DNA from: Octadecabacter arcticus 238
GTDB taxonomy: Bacteria > Pseudomonadota > Alphaproteobacteria > Rhodobacterales > Rhodobacteraceae
Assembly: GCF_000155735.2 (NCBI RefSeq)
Contig: NC_020908.1
Location: 4,525,501 to 4,589,500 of the forward strand
Direction of reading: 5' to 3'
Length of the DNA stretch: 64,000 bases
Shown: positions 32,190 to 41,072 of the stretch, one piece after another
Layout: every line of letters begins with the position of its first letter
Position numbering within the stretch: the stretch's first letter is position 1
Program-made: the position numbers and the translations under genes
Notes under the pieces: generated by a model
Seen by the model: only the letters and a program-made list of their open reading frames with translations
Database searches by the model: none
Told to the model about the DNA's origin: nothing

Positions 32190-33666
32190 GGTGCAAAGCC
32201 TCCTCTGATTGAATGTCTTGCCGGTTCATATTGCCGATTACGACGCCATCAGAGATGATGAGCAAACGATCACTAATGGCCAGTAATTCCTCAAACTCCG
32301 ACGAAATCACGACGATGGCCGAGCCAGAATCGGCAATTTCCCGAATTTTTTTTACGAGTTCAGATTTCGCACCAATATCGACACCAATCGTTGGTTCGTC
32401 TAAAATGAGTAACTTCGGGTTGCGCTCAAGCCATTTCGCCAAGACGATCTTCTGCTGATTTCCACCAGACAACAGATAAACTTCCTGTTCTGGACCTTCA
32501 CATTTAATTTTTAAATCGGCGATATGGCTTTTTGACGCTGCGCGCGCGATTTTTTTTCTTACCAAAAACATGCTCACAAAGCGCGATAGGTTAGGCAGGA
32601 TTATATTATCCTGCAGCGTATGGTCGAGAACTAAACCCTGCGTCCGCCGATCCTCGGGAACCAAGCCCACCCCAGCTTCAATTGCGTCGTAGTTACTGCG
32701 CACAAGTTTTCCGTTAACGTGAACAGAGCCTCCGTCAACATTACGAAGTCCAAAAATTGCTTCGACAATCTCAGTTCGACCTGATCCGGTAAGACCGGCA
32801 AAACCAAGAATTTCTCCAGGGCGCACATCAAAGCTGACATCCTTGACATGCCCAGTAACATTCAAATTCGTTACTTGGAGAATTGGAGCCAATGTGCAAT
32901 TTAATTCACGCGGTATCCACTCCAACGCAGCCGAGCTGTCAGAGCCAAGCATGGCTCGTATAAGCTCCTCCATAGTAACTTCACTTGTACTGGCTGTTAA
33001 AGTGTGGCTACCATCTCGCATCGCAGTGACGCGATCGCAAATTTGATAAATCTCTGCCATTCGATGAGAGATATAGACTATGGAAATACCTTGATTTTTG
33101 AGACGTTCGACTAGACGGAACAGACTGTCGACTTCGCTTTCGGATAGGGACGCGGTGGGTTCATCCATAATTAAGATACGAGCGTTTTTGGACAGCGCCT
33201 TGGCAATCTCTACCATTTGCTTCGCGCCAACGCTCAGTTCTTCAACTCGCATGCAGGGGTCAATATTTTCACCCAACTCCTGAAGAATACCACGCGCGCG
33301 CTGGATCATCTCGCCATCATGAATAACCAGCCCACCTCTTCGCGTCAGCTCATGGCCAAGAAAGATATTTTGAGCAACAGTAAGGGTAGAAATTAGGCTA
33401 AATTCTTGAAATATCATAGCAATTCCGGAATTTTCAGCGTCCCGAGGGGTGGTAAAAGTCACATCTTTTCCATCTAAAAAAATTGTGCCACCATCTCGCT
33501 GATACACTCCAGTGAGGATTTTCATAAGAGTGGATTTTCCAGCTCCATTTTCACCCATTAGAGCATGACATTCTCCAGTACGAAGAGTGAAAGCTGCATG
33601 CTGTAAAACAGGTACGCCACTAAATGCTTTATTGATGCCACGCATTTTCAAAACATCTGTCGCCAC
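32173..33666 (-). CDS. ABC transporter ATP-binding protein, RbsA type
   Basis: About 497 residues with two ATPase halves: half 1 has MGENGAGKSTLMKIL, VEELSVGAKQMVEIAK and ILIMDEPTASLSE; half 2 has AGLTGSGRTEIVEAIF, LLSGGNQQKIVLAKW and LLILDEPTIGVD. The GTG at 33666 is six bases from a perfect AAGGAGG, while the ATG at 33672 touches the Shine-Dalgarno; the true start is one of these, not the far upstream one at 33717. Part of the importer with the genes on either side. Confidence 0.88.
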   Translation of the reverse strand: MATDVLKMRGINKAFSGVPVLQHAAFTLRTGECHALMGENGAGKSTLMKILTGVYQRDGGTIFLDGKDVTFTTPRDAENSGIAMIFQEFSLISTLTVAQNIFLGHELTRRGGLVIHDGEMIQRARGILQELGENIDPCMRVEELSVGAKQMVEIAKALSKNARILIMDEPTASLSESEVDSLFRLVERLKNQGISIVYISHRMAEIYQICDRVTAMRDGSHTLTASTSEVTMEELIRAMLGSDSSAALEWIPRELNCTLAPILQVTNLNVTGHVKDVSFDVRPGEILGFAGLTGSGRTEIVEAIFGLRNVDGGSVHVNGKLVRSNYDAIEAGVGLVPEDRRTQGLVLDHTLQDNIILPNLSRFVSMFLVRKKIARAASKSHIADLKIKCEGPEQEVYLLSGGNQQKIVLAKWLERNPKLLILDEPTIGVDIGAKSELVKKIREIADSGSAIVVISSEFEELLAISDRLLIISDGVVIGNMNRQDIQSEEALHRAVQQ

Positions 33667-33736
33667 GGTCATCCTCCTTCTTAAGAAATTGTACGCCACG
33701 ATTATCGCGGCGTACAAAGGCTAAACTTTGATTTCT

Positions 33737-34921
33737 TTAATATTTTGCCAAGTCAGCTTTCATTTCTTTGGGTAGAGGCTTGCGATAGATTTTCTGGTAA
33801 GCTTCAGAGAGATTAGCGCGGCTCACACGAACTGGCGGAACCGAAATATATGATGGCAGGCTTTCACCAATTAGGGCCAAAGCCCCTGCGCTAGCTTCAG
33901 TCACGCCCTGTGTATAGGGCTGTTGCGTTGAAATCCCGGCAATAAAGCTGTTTGCAGCCATTTCAGCGGCAACAATCTGGTCGAAGTTCTCATTCACTAT
34001 CTTGAAATCTGCCGGACGTTTACCATTTATACGCGCTGCGGTGGCCACACCCATTGCAGGGATCGACCAAGACCCGTAAACACCCTTTAGAGTTGGATAC
34101 CGGGCAAGCAGTGCTTGTGCCACTTCTTGACCTTTATTAGGATTGTCATGGCCCGCAGTAGCCACCAACTGTAAATCCGGATATTTAGTAATCAATCGGG
34201 CAATAAAGCCTATATAACGAAGGTTCACCACGTGGAAATCGTTAGCATAAAACATTGCTGCAACGTCGCCTTTGCCATCAACGGCATCATTTAACAAGTC
34301 AGCGAGGTACATACCGAGTGCGAGGTTATCAGAAGAAATCACAGACACATAATCTTTACCCGGCTGCATTTCGTCGGCGGCCTGGTCAATAAAAACGATC
34401 TTAGATCCTGCCTTAGCGAGGCGTTGGTAGGCCGATGCAGTGGTAGCCGTATTTAGCGGGATCGAAACAACCAGGTCCGGTTTTAGGACGGAAATCGCAT
34501 CAAGATCCGAAATCTGGCGAGCGTCGTCCCAGTTGGCGTTGGTCTCTGCAACCACTTCAATGCCGAGATCCGCAAATGTCTCCTTCAGGCCCAAAAGTTG
34601 CTGTGAGGCCCAGTCGTCACCAAGCCAGCCCATCGAGATGGCAGCAGTAAAATTGCCAGCGCGAATTTTTTCCTTCTGCTCAGCGGTGATTTGAATTTCG
34701 GTGTATAGCACACCTTCTTCACCACGAGGCCCAAGGCTGACGACAGTGTTTGACAGATCGTCGATCTTAGCAAGTTCCAACGTCCGTTCGGTCGGTGCTT
34801 TGTACCATAGCGGATGGCGCACATCGCCAATGTTATCTTGCGAGAAGGCAGACAAGGTTGTTAGTAAGAGCATCGCGACAGACGTACCGCCCGCTAAAAG
34901 CATTCTACAATTAGATTTCAT
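33737..34921 (-). CDS. RbsB-type periplasmic substrate-binding protein
   Basis: 394 residues from the ATG at 34921, preceded by GGAG. Signal peptide MKSNCRMLLAGGTSVAMLLL followed by TTLSAFS, cleavage near 27. The mature protein has the periplasmic-binding-protein 1 fold (FTAAISMGWLGDDWASQQLL, DLVVSIPLNTATTASAY, YGSWSIPAMGVATAARINGK). Longer than ribose-binding protein. It sits between the hydrolase and the ATPase gene. The substrate is unknown; the hydrolase suggests something with a cleavable ester, ether or halogen. Confidence 0.88.
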   Translation of the reverse strand: MKSNCRMLLAGGTSVAMLLLTTLSAFSQDNIGDVRHPLWYKAPTERTLELAKIDDLSNTVVSLGPRGEEGVLYTEIQITAEQKEKIRAGNFTAAISMGWLGDDWASQQLLGLKETFADLGIEVVAETNANWDDARQISDLDAISVLKPDLVVSIPLNTATTASAYQRLAKAGSKIVFIDQAADEMQPGKDYVSVISSDNLALGMYLADLLNDAVDGKGDVAAMFYANDFHVVNLRYIGFIARLITKYPDLQLVATAGHDNPNKGQEVAQALLARYPTLKGVYGSWSIPAMGVATAARINGKRPADFKIVNENFDQIVAAEMAANSFIAGISTQQPYTQGVTEASAGALALIGESLPSYISVPPVRVSRANLSEAYQKIYRKPLPKEMKADLAKY

Positions 34922-34969
34922 ATTTTTCTCCTTAGGTTTAAAGTCGTTCGTATGCGATGTAAGCACCGT

Positions 34970-35881
34970 TCAACGGTTCAGCATAAATTCACGCAACATT
35001 TGGGCTAGCCGCTCCTCAGCTTCAAGAGCTATGGAATGCCCACATTCTTCGAACACAGCCGCCCGTTCAACGCCATTTGACAGTCGCACCATCTGTTCTT
35101 CGACCAGTGGTCCAAAAAATTCGGGAGCCCCAACGGTCATAATGGGTAGTGTAAGTTTTTCGGTCCGTAGCTCGCGCACAATTTCTGCATTCTTGAAAGC
35201 TGCGCGATAAGTTTCCAATGTTCCACGTAGGCCACCCGGTGACTTCAGGCATGAAACCCATTCATTCATGGCTTCATCCGTGATAGAGTTTGGATTCCAC
35301 GTCTCGGCTTTTATCCAAAATTCCCAGAACTCACGTTCTTTGCCGTTGATCAGCATCTCGGGAAGATGAGGTATCCAGAAAAACGGGATGTGCCAAACCC
35401 AAACACCACTTTGACGGAATTGAGCGGTGATGTTTTCGAGGTTAAAGAAAGACGCTTCCTCAAGACCTTCACCAGACAACAACATTTCACAAAAAGACAG
35501 CGTTTTGACCCTATCACGTTGGGTTGCAGCCAATACATATGCGAATTCTGCGCCGCGATCTTCGCCGTGGACATGGAAAGTTTCGTGACCTAGATAGGAC
35601 ATCAGTTCGGCCAAATCCGTTGCATTTGTTCTGCTATCATAGCCTTCGCTAACCGGTGGTTTGTCAGTGTAACCGAAACCACGTAGGTCAGGCGCAACAA
35701 CGGTAAAATACTCGGTCAGATACGGGATCAATTTATGCCAGTAGTAGTTTGTTTTCGGCGTCCCGTGCAGGAGGAGTAAGGGTTCGCCTTGACCCGCAAT
35801 AACGTAGTGCATCCGGATACCGTTCACCCTTGCGCGCCCATGTTTTACCGGTAGGCCTTTGTGGTCGTAAATTTCAGCCAT
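34970..35881 (-). CDS. Alpha/beta hydrolase, haloacetate dehalogenase/epoxide hydrolase-like
   Basis: 303 residues. LLLLHGTPKTNYYWHKLIPY carries the oxyanion HG-P motif, APDLRGFGYTDKP follows, and the nucleophile elbow is GEDRGAEFAY with Asp108, so the nucleophile is Asp as in haloalkane/haloacetate dehalogenases and epoxide hydrolases, not the Ser of esterases. The base is His282 in ECGHSIALEAEE. It is the first gene of a four-gene operon with an RbsABC-type importer, 48 bases before the binding-protein gene. It probably acts in the cytoplasm on the imported compound (no signal peptide). Confidence 0.87.
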   Translation of the reverse strand: MAEIYDHKGLPVKHGRARVNGIRMHYVIAGQGEPLLLLHGTPKTNYYWHKLIPYLTEYFTVVAPDLRGFGYTDKPPVSEGYDSRTNATDLAELMSYLGHETFHVHGEDRGAEFAYVLAATQRDRVKTLSFCEMLLSGEGLEEASFFNLENITAQFRQSGVWVWHIPFFWIPHLPEMLINGKEREFWEFWIKAETWNPNSITDEAMNEWVSCLKSPGGLRGTLETYRAAFKNAEIVRELRTEKLTLPIMTVGAPEFFGPLVEEQMVRLSNGVERAAVFEECGHSIALEAEERLAQMLREFMLNR

Positions 35882-36239
35882 TTCCCCCCCTAGTTCTGTC
35901 TCATTGTTATAAGCTTGTATCGTTTGAGCTTATATTTTTTTATACCAGTATGAGATGTGCAGCTTGTCTGTAATCACGCTAACTCAGTTACACACTTGCC
36001 ACGCCATCATCTGTACTATTGTTCATATTATTTTTCATATGTCAATTAAAATTAAATCTCACAAAAATTTACCTTAAGTTCATAGTACATTGATTATTTA
36101 TCATTTCTACAGTGAAGCTAATGCTTTTTTTTCGAGCCAAGCTAGAACATAGTACCTACATAGTGTACAAAAGTTCAGTGAATCAGCGAAGCTAGTTTCA
36201 TGATATACTCCATTCACTCCAAAACCCGAATATTCTGTT
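35882..36239. promoter_or_regulatory. AT-rich region upstream of the hydrolase-ABC operon
   Basis: About 360 bases without a gene. It is strongly AT-rich and must contain the promoter of the minus-strand hydrolase-ABC operon. I cannot pick a certain promoter or operator. No regulator gene is next to it; whatever stood to its right has been replaced by insertion sequences. Confidence 0.45.
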
Positions 36240-36600
36240 CTGAGATGATGCGGAATGTTCAGCGACAACCACTTTGTCCGGTGGATTTAGATGGAGAGCG
36301 GGCTTGCCCGTTTGTAGGTCGGGTTCACCGGACAAGGATCTATTTTTGGTTTGAGTACTGGTCGTTGTGAATGTGTAATTGTTGGGGGTTTCGTTTCAAA
36401 GGGAGGCCCTGATTGCCCTTTAAATTCATCACAGACCAACAAATGAGGTTGTATTTAGCGCGACAATCTAGATGAGAAGAGCGCGTCAATCAGGATGAGA
36501 ATCCGTGGTCGCGACATTTTTGATGTTGGTGGGTTTTTCCGCCACGATCAAGGTTTTTGTGGTTTTTGATTGTCGCTTCGCGTCAATCAGGTTGCGTGTT
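36240..36600. repeat. Structured repeats, probably the end of an IS21-type element
   Basis: Contains a long imperfect palindrome: arm TTGTCCGGTG at 36274-36283 pairs with 36326-36335, with an inner hairpin CGGGC-TT-GCCCG at 36299-36310. A direct repeat CGCGTCAATCAGG occurs at 36482-36494 and 36579-36591. IS21 ends carry multiple direct repeats, and an istB remnant follows, so this is probably its terminal region. Confidence 0.45.
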
Positions 36601-36819
36601 GACGGATGCCGCTCTTTGAGGCGGGCGTCCATAGCCCTTAACTTGCTCGGCGGCCCTACGCCGGTAACTTTTGACGTTCATACCAAAGATGGTCGCTTGG
36701 TGAACGAGCCGATCGACGGCGGATAACGTCATGGCAGGATCAGGGAAGACGATATTCCATTCACCAAAGGGCTGGTTGGCCGTGATCAGGGGGATGTCCG
36801 GGACGATGTTGAAATTCGC
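36583..36819 (-). pseudogene. IS21-family helper ATPase IstB, C-terminal fragment
   Basis: The minus-strand frame contains LITANQPFGEWNIVFPDPAM and TLSAVDRLVHQATIFGMNVK then SYRRRAA, a strong match to the C-terminus of IstB. The Walker motifs and the whole istA are absent. Upstream (right of about 36830) the match stops and ISAs1 begins at 36890. Confidence 0.8.
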
Positions 36820-36889
36820 ACGAGTGGCGCTGCTTGATTGATGGTTAGGCGACGTCCTTGATTTGGTCAAGCGTTACGTTATTGCTATG

Positions 36890-38134
36890 CAGGGGAAACG
36901 CATGAGATTTAGGTGTTAATTATTTCGGCGAGGAAATCATCATCCCATGATGCAATGTGGCGCTTTAATCGCAGGCTATGCTTCCCCTTTACGGAGCGCA
37001 GCATGTTGCTTGCAGCGTGTTTTATGGTCGTAAAATTGGCTGGAGCATTGCCTTTTCGGATACGGCATTCATCGTCGCGAAACACCATGTCCATGACCCA
37101 ATGCAGCCCGTTTTCTATTCCCCAGTGGTCACGGATGGCTTTGGCTTGATGTTCAGCATCTGATGTCATTGATGAAATGTAATAGCGGGTTTCGGCGCGC
37201 GTTTTATCCTGCAGGATGGCGTGGTACTGGACCATAACGATGCTTTTCAAACCGGGCCAATTGTGGTCCGCTTTAAGCCAGTCAATATCCGTGCACACTG
37301 TGACCCTCCTTGTTTCGATACGGCCATGAGAATTCTCTACCGTTTCGTGGTAAGTGACTGTTGTGTCGTCATAATCTACGGCCGCCTGTTCCGTCATGAA
37401 TAATTCTGTGTCCTTGCGTAGGCTGCCCTGATTACCCTTCAAAGCGAGGATGTAGTCTGCTTCTTTGGAGATGATCTTCGCGGCGATTTCGCGTTGGCAT
37501 CCCATAGCGTCGATGGTGACAATAGCCCCCTTCAGGGTGAGCAGTTCCAACAGTTCTGGTATGGCCGTTATCTCGTTGGACTTGCCGTCCACCTGCCGTT
37601 GCGCCAGCGTCAGATTCCATTCCGAACTCCAGGCCGAGATCATGTGAATTGCGGCCTTGCCGCCAGCTTTATCCAGGCTGCGGCGAGAGGTTTTCCCATC
37701 AATCGCGACCACTCCAGTCACCGTCTTGTTAAGGGAGGCCATCCAGTCGATAAAACAGGCCTGAAACGCCTCGGCATCCAAGGCCGCAAAGATGTTTCCA
37801 AGTTGGTCATGGGACGGTGTCCCGTCTGCAAAAGGTAGAAAACGCTTCAAAAAGCCCAGTTTCTTGGTCCCATATATCGAGATGGCCGTCCAGTCATTGG
37901 CACCTGACAAAACAGCGCATAGGGTTAAGAGGAGTATTTCCGGCAAAGGGTAAGTCACTTTAACCTCTTGACGTGAATCGCTTATCTCTGAAAAATGCGT
38001 AAGAAATTCAATGGGATGGACCTCAGGTGAACTTGGGTTTGGCATGGCATATGACCTCGTTAAACCAGTGAAGATCACCCATCGAATCAGCCTCTACAAC
38101 ATTTGTCATCGTTATTGTTCATGCGATTGCCCTG
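36890..38134 (-). mobile_element. ISAs1-family element 2 (1245 bp)
   Basis: Ends CAGGGGAAACGCATGA and CAGGGCAATCGCATGA in inverted orientation. Nearly identical to ISAs1 at 27511-28758. Unlike that copy there is no 8-10 bp target duplication: the left flank ends ATTGCTATG and the right begins ATTCCAGCA. The flanks also belong to different dead elements (IS21 left, IS5 right). Confidence 0.9.
36909..38045 (-). CDS. ISAs1-family transposase
   Basis: 378 residues, differing at only a handful of positions from the copy at 27530-28666 (for example EVHPIEFLTHFSEISD against EIHPIEFLTHFSDISD). Catalytic segments GVVAIDGKTSRRS, IVTIDAMGCQ and HWGIENGLHW are all present. Probably functional. Start chosen as for copy 1. 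Confidence 0.94.
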   Translation of the reverse strand: MPNPSSPEVHPIEFLTHFSEISDSRQEVKVTYPLPEILLLTLCAVLSGANDWTAISIYGTKKLGFLKRFLPFADGTPSHDQLGNIFAALDAEAFQACFIDWMASLNKTVTGVVAIDGKTSRRSLDKAGGKAAIHMISAWSSEWNLTLAQRQVDGKSNEITAIPELLELLTLKGAIVTIDAMGCQREIAAKIISKEADYILALKGNQGSLRKDTELFMTEQAAVDYDDTTVTYHETVENSHGRIETRRVTVCTDIDWLKADHNWPGLKSIVMVQYHAILQDKTRAETRYYISSMTSDAEHQAKAIRDHWGIENGLHWVMDMVFRDDECRIRKGNAPANFTTIKHAASNMLRSVKGKHSLRLKRHIASWDDDFLAEIINT

Positions 38135-38393
38135 ATTCCAGCAGACTTACGACAAAGCCAGCAGTCTGCCTCAAAGGCAAACCCAACAGTACTTTGATCG
38201 TCAGGCACGTTTGGGTGGCCGCATCGCTATACGTCTGCTGACGGCCGCGTTGGCCTGAAGGCTTCGCCCCCCACTCCATCTCGGCATCAAACCAAATTGA
38301 CAAAGACCCGCGCTGCTTCAGCGTATGCGACGTCCACGTCCCATTGATTTGGTGTCTTCCGTCAATCTTTAGTTGGCTTGATATGTTTTCCAT
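38135..38393 (-). pseudogene. IS5-family transposase, N-terminal fragment
   Basis: Minus-strand frame HTLKQRGSLSIWFDAEMEWG then QRGRQQTYSDAATQTCLTIK and GLPLRQTAGFVVSLLESG matches the start of IS903/IS1112-like IS5 transposases. It is cut on the left by ISAs1. Its 5' side is interrupted by IS66 near 38395; the probable matching IS5 terminus lies at 42315-42333. Confidence 0.75.
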
Positions 38394-38413
38394 TGGCGCT
38401 GTTGGAGGATGCT

Positions 38414-38872
38414 ATGGCGGATGGAAGTGGACTTGTGGGTCGGCTGGATATTGTTGAGCCGCGTCGGGGTAACCGGCGTTGGCCTGATGATGTGAAGGCC
38501 GGGATTGTTGCTGAGAGTTTCCAGCCCAGTGCGCGCGTTGTCGATGTCGCAAGACGCCATGACATCGTCCCACACCAGTTGTCTGATTGGCGACGGATGG
38601 CGCGTGAGGGCAAATTGGTTCTGCCTGCGGATGTCATGACATCGGTCTGTGATGCAACCCTGTCAGCCGATAAGCCTGAGCCTGCCTTTGTGCCGTTGGA
38701 AGTTGCCATGACATGGCAGGGCGCTGGCAGTATGTCAGGGCACGGTGAACGCGACGAGACATGTGGCGAGATAACGATCGCGATTGGGTCTGATGTCATG
38801 ATCCGCGTTCCGGCCAGTGCCGATGTGGCGCGTGCGGCTGAATTGATCCGTTTGGTGCGAGGGGTCTCGTGA
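38414..38872 (+). CDS. tnpA: IS66 accessory protein TnpA
   Basis: 152 residues from the ATG at 38414 (MADGSGLVGRLDIVEPRRGN). The N-terminal helix-turn-helix (WPDDVKAGIVAESFQPSARV then VDVARRHDIVPHQLSDWRR) is of the IS66 TnpA/transposase_8 type. The C-terminal half has the IS66 TnpA tail ending VMIRVPASADVARAAELIR. Its stop overlaps the GTG of tnpB. The longer frame to 38378 runs into the adjacent IS5 fragment and is not preferred. Confidence 0.88.
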   Translation: MADGSGLVGRLDIVEPRRGNRRWPDDVKAGIVAESFQPSARVVDVARRHDIVPHQLSDWRRMAREGKLVLPADVMTSVCDATLSADKPEPAFVPLEVAMTWQGAGSMSGHGERDETCGEITIAIGSDVMIRVPASADVARAAELIRLVRGVS

Positions 38873-39222
38873 TTGTCGCGGGGCAGCGGCTGCCGATTGT
38901 GATTGCGACCAAGCCGGTGGATTTTCGTCGTGGTCATGACGGGCTAGCAGCAGCGGTGCAGAACGAACTGGGGCTTGATCCGCATTCCGGTCTGACGGTG
39001 GTGTTCCGCTCCAAGCGGGGTGACAGGTTGAAGATTCTCCTATGGGATGGCACCGGACTGGTACTGATCTACAAGCGTCTTGAAGTTTCCAACTTCGTGT
39101 GGCCCAAGATCCATGACGGTGTCATGCAGCTTTCTCGGGCCCAGTACGAGGCGTTATTTGAAGGTTTGGATTGGCTGCGAATGACGCCGAAACAGGTTGC
39201 CCCGCCGACTGCGGCAGGGTGA
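38869..39222 (+). CDS. tnpB: IS66 accessory protein TnpB (Orf2)
   Basis: 117 residues starting at a GTG overlapping the tnpA stop. The IS66 Orf2 signature is complete: KPVDFRRGHDGLAAAVQNEL, GLTVVFRSKRGDRLKILLWD and GTGLVLIYKRLEVSNFVWP. The protein is required for IS66 transposition though its exact role is unclear. Confidence 0.92.
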   Translation: MIVAGQRLPIVIATKPVDFRRGHDGLAAAVQNELGLDPHSGLTVVFRSKRGDRLKILLWDGTGLVLIYKRLEVSNFVWPKIHDGVMQLSRAQYEALFEGLDWLRMTPKQVAPPTAAG

Positions 39223-39285
39223 CATGTAACCTGATTTTAGCGTTATTTTATTGGCTATTTCTGCCGCTTTGGGGTAGGAATAGTC

Positions 39286-40952
39286 ATGTCAGAACCATTC
39301 GATATTCACCAATTTCCTGCCTTGCCACCCGAGGTCGTCAAGGCTTTCGAGGCGCAGCAATTCGAACTGGTTGTGGAGCGCGCGGCGCGTCAGCACCATC
39401 AGGCTGAAGCCGAAGAAAAAGGCGCGCTGGTGGTCACGCTGACCGCACTGGTCGAGAAGCTGGAAAGCCAGGTGGCCGACTACCGGCGCACGAAGTTCGG
39501 GCCAAAATCGGAAAAGCTGACCCCTGATCAGCTGGAATTGGCGCTTGAAGACCAAGAGGCCGCCATCGCCGAGACGCAGGCGGAAATCGAGAACGTTCAG
39601 GCCAAGCTTGCAAAAAAGTCAAGAACGAGAACAATGCCCCGCGCAAACCACGCAAGCCCCGCACCCTTCCAGAAGGGTTGCCCCGGGTCGAACGCGTGAT
39701 TGAACCCGACAACATCGTTTGCCCATGTGGCTGTGGCGATATGGGCAAGATTGGTGAGGATCGCTCGGAGCGGCTGGATGTCATTCCCGTACGATACCAA
39801 GTCATCGTCACTGTGCGCCCAAAATACGCTTGCCCCAAGGGGCGCACTGGGGTCGTCCAAGCCAAGGCACCTGCGCATCTGCTGGAAAATAGCTGGCCAA
39901 CCGAAGCCTTGCTGGCTCAAATCACTGTAGCCAAATTCTGCGACTTTAACCCTTTGAACCGGCAATCCGTCGCCATGGCCCGCAACGGGGCCCCTATCGA
40001 CCGCGCGGTCCTGTCGGACTGGATGGGGCGCACGGGCGCGCTGATTGCCCCGGTCGTCGATCACATGGCTACGGTGCTGCTCAATGGCAGTACGCGACTT
40101 TATGTCGATGAAACCACTGTGCCAGTGCTCGATCCCGGTCGCGGCAAAACCAAGACCGGCTATTTCTGGGCCGTCCTGCGCGACGATAGAGGCTGGGCCG
40201 GACCATCTCCGCCGGGTGTCGTGTTCCACTATCGGCCCGGACGAAAGGGCGAATACGCCCAAGAAATCCTCAAGGGCTTCGATGGCACGATCCAAGTTGA
40301 TGCCTATGGTGGCTATACTGCATTGGCCACGCCAAAGCGGGTGGGTGGCAAACCCTTGAAGCTGGCCTATTGCTGGTCACATGGAAGACGGGCCTTGATT
40401 AAGGCCCAACCCAGAGCGGGATCGCCGATCGTTGACGAGGCACTGCTGCGGATCGCAGCCGTCTATAAGATCGAGGCTGAGATCCGCGGCTTGCCCCCAG
40501 AGCAGCGTATGGCCGTCCGGCAGGACCGCTCACGCCCGCTGGTCGATCAATTCTTTACCTGGCTGAGTGCCCAAGCGGCCCGTGTCTCGCGAAAGTCCGA
40601 ACTGGGCAAAGCGCTGGCCTATATGCTCCGACGTCAGGCTGGCTTTTGTCTGTTCCTCGACGATGGCCATGTCGACATGGATTCCAACCTGGTCGAAAAC
40701 GCGATCAGAAGCCCAGCCATGACACGTCGCAATACACTTTTTGCAGGTCACGATGACGGCGCCCGGTGTTGGGCACGCTTCGCCAGCCTGATCGGAACCT
40801 GTCGCATGAACGGCGTCGAGCCCTATGCGTACCTGCGCGATCTGTACACAAAGCTGGCCAATGGGCATCTCGAAAAGGACATCAACGCTTTGATGCCCTG
40901 GGCTCATGCCGTCGCCACGCCCTCAGAAATAAGCTCGCCCGGGACTCCCTGA
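39286..40952 (+). CDS. tnpC: IS66 transposase TnpC, in two frames joined at a slippery site
   Basis: The first frame (39286-39699, MSEPFDIHQFPALPPEVVKA) carries the leucine-zipper-like coiled coil; the second (to 40952) carries the zinc finger CPCGCGDMGK, the catalytic domain (RLYVDETTVPVLDPG, TIQVDAYGGYTAL, AYCWSHGRRAL) and NLVENAIRSPAMTRRNTLFA with the Glu. At 39612-39618 the zero-frame sequence is A AAA AAG; a -1 slip there gives LAKKVKNENNAPRKPRKPRT, the normal IS66 sequence. So it is either programmed -1 frameshifting or a one-base indel in a homopolymer. Without it only the N-terminal part is made. Confidence 0.85.
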
Positions 40953-41072
40953 CGTGCGCGCAAACGCAACACACCGAACAATGTCAATCGGCCAAGGCTG
41001 AAAACATCAATGGGACGGGGACTGCGCTTACGCTTCAGCGCTCGGTTATAACTCGACCCGTTCTTGGTCTTA

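Larger units (their letters stand above)
38395..41065 (+). mobile_element. IS66-family element (tnpA-tnpB-tnpC)
   Basis: The three-gene order tnpA, tnpB, tnpC is typical of IS66. The right end is near 41029-41040 where GCGCTTAC occurs, the inverse of a GTAAGCGC-type IS66 terminus. I could not find the corresponding left terminus, so the left boundary is approximate and may be truncated. Confidence 0.75.

Noticed and set aside
39660..39676. ACCCTT/AAGGGT hairpin as a stimulator of frameshifting in IS66 tnpC
   Set aside because: It is more than 40 bases from the slippery heptamer, too far for the usual 5-9 base spacing.
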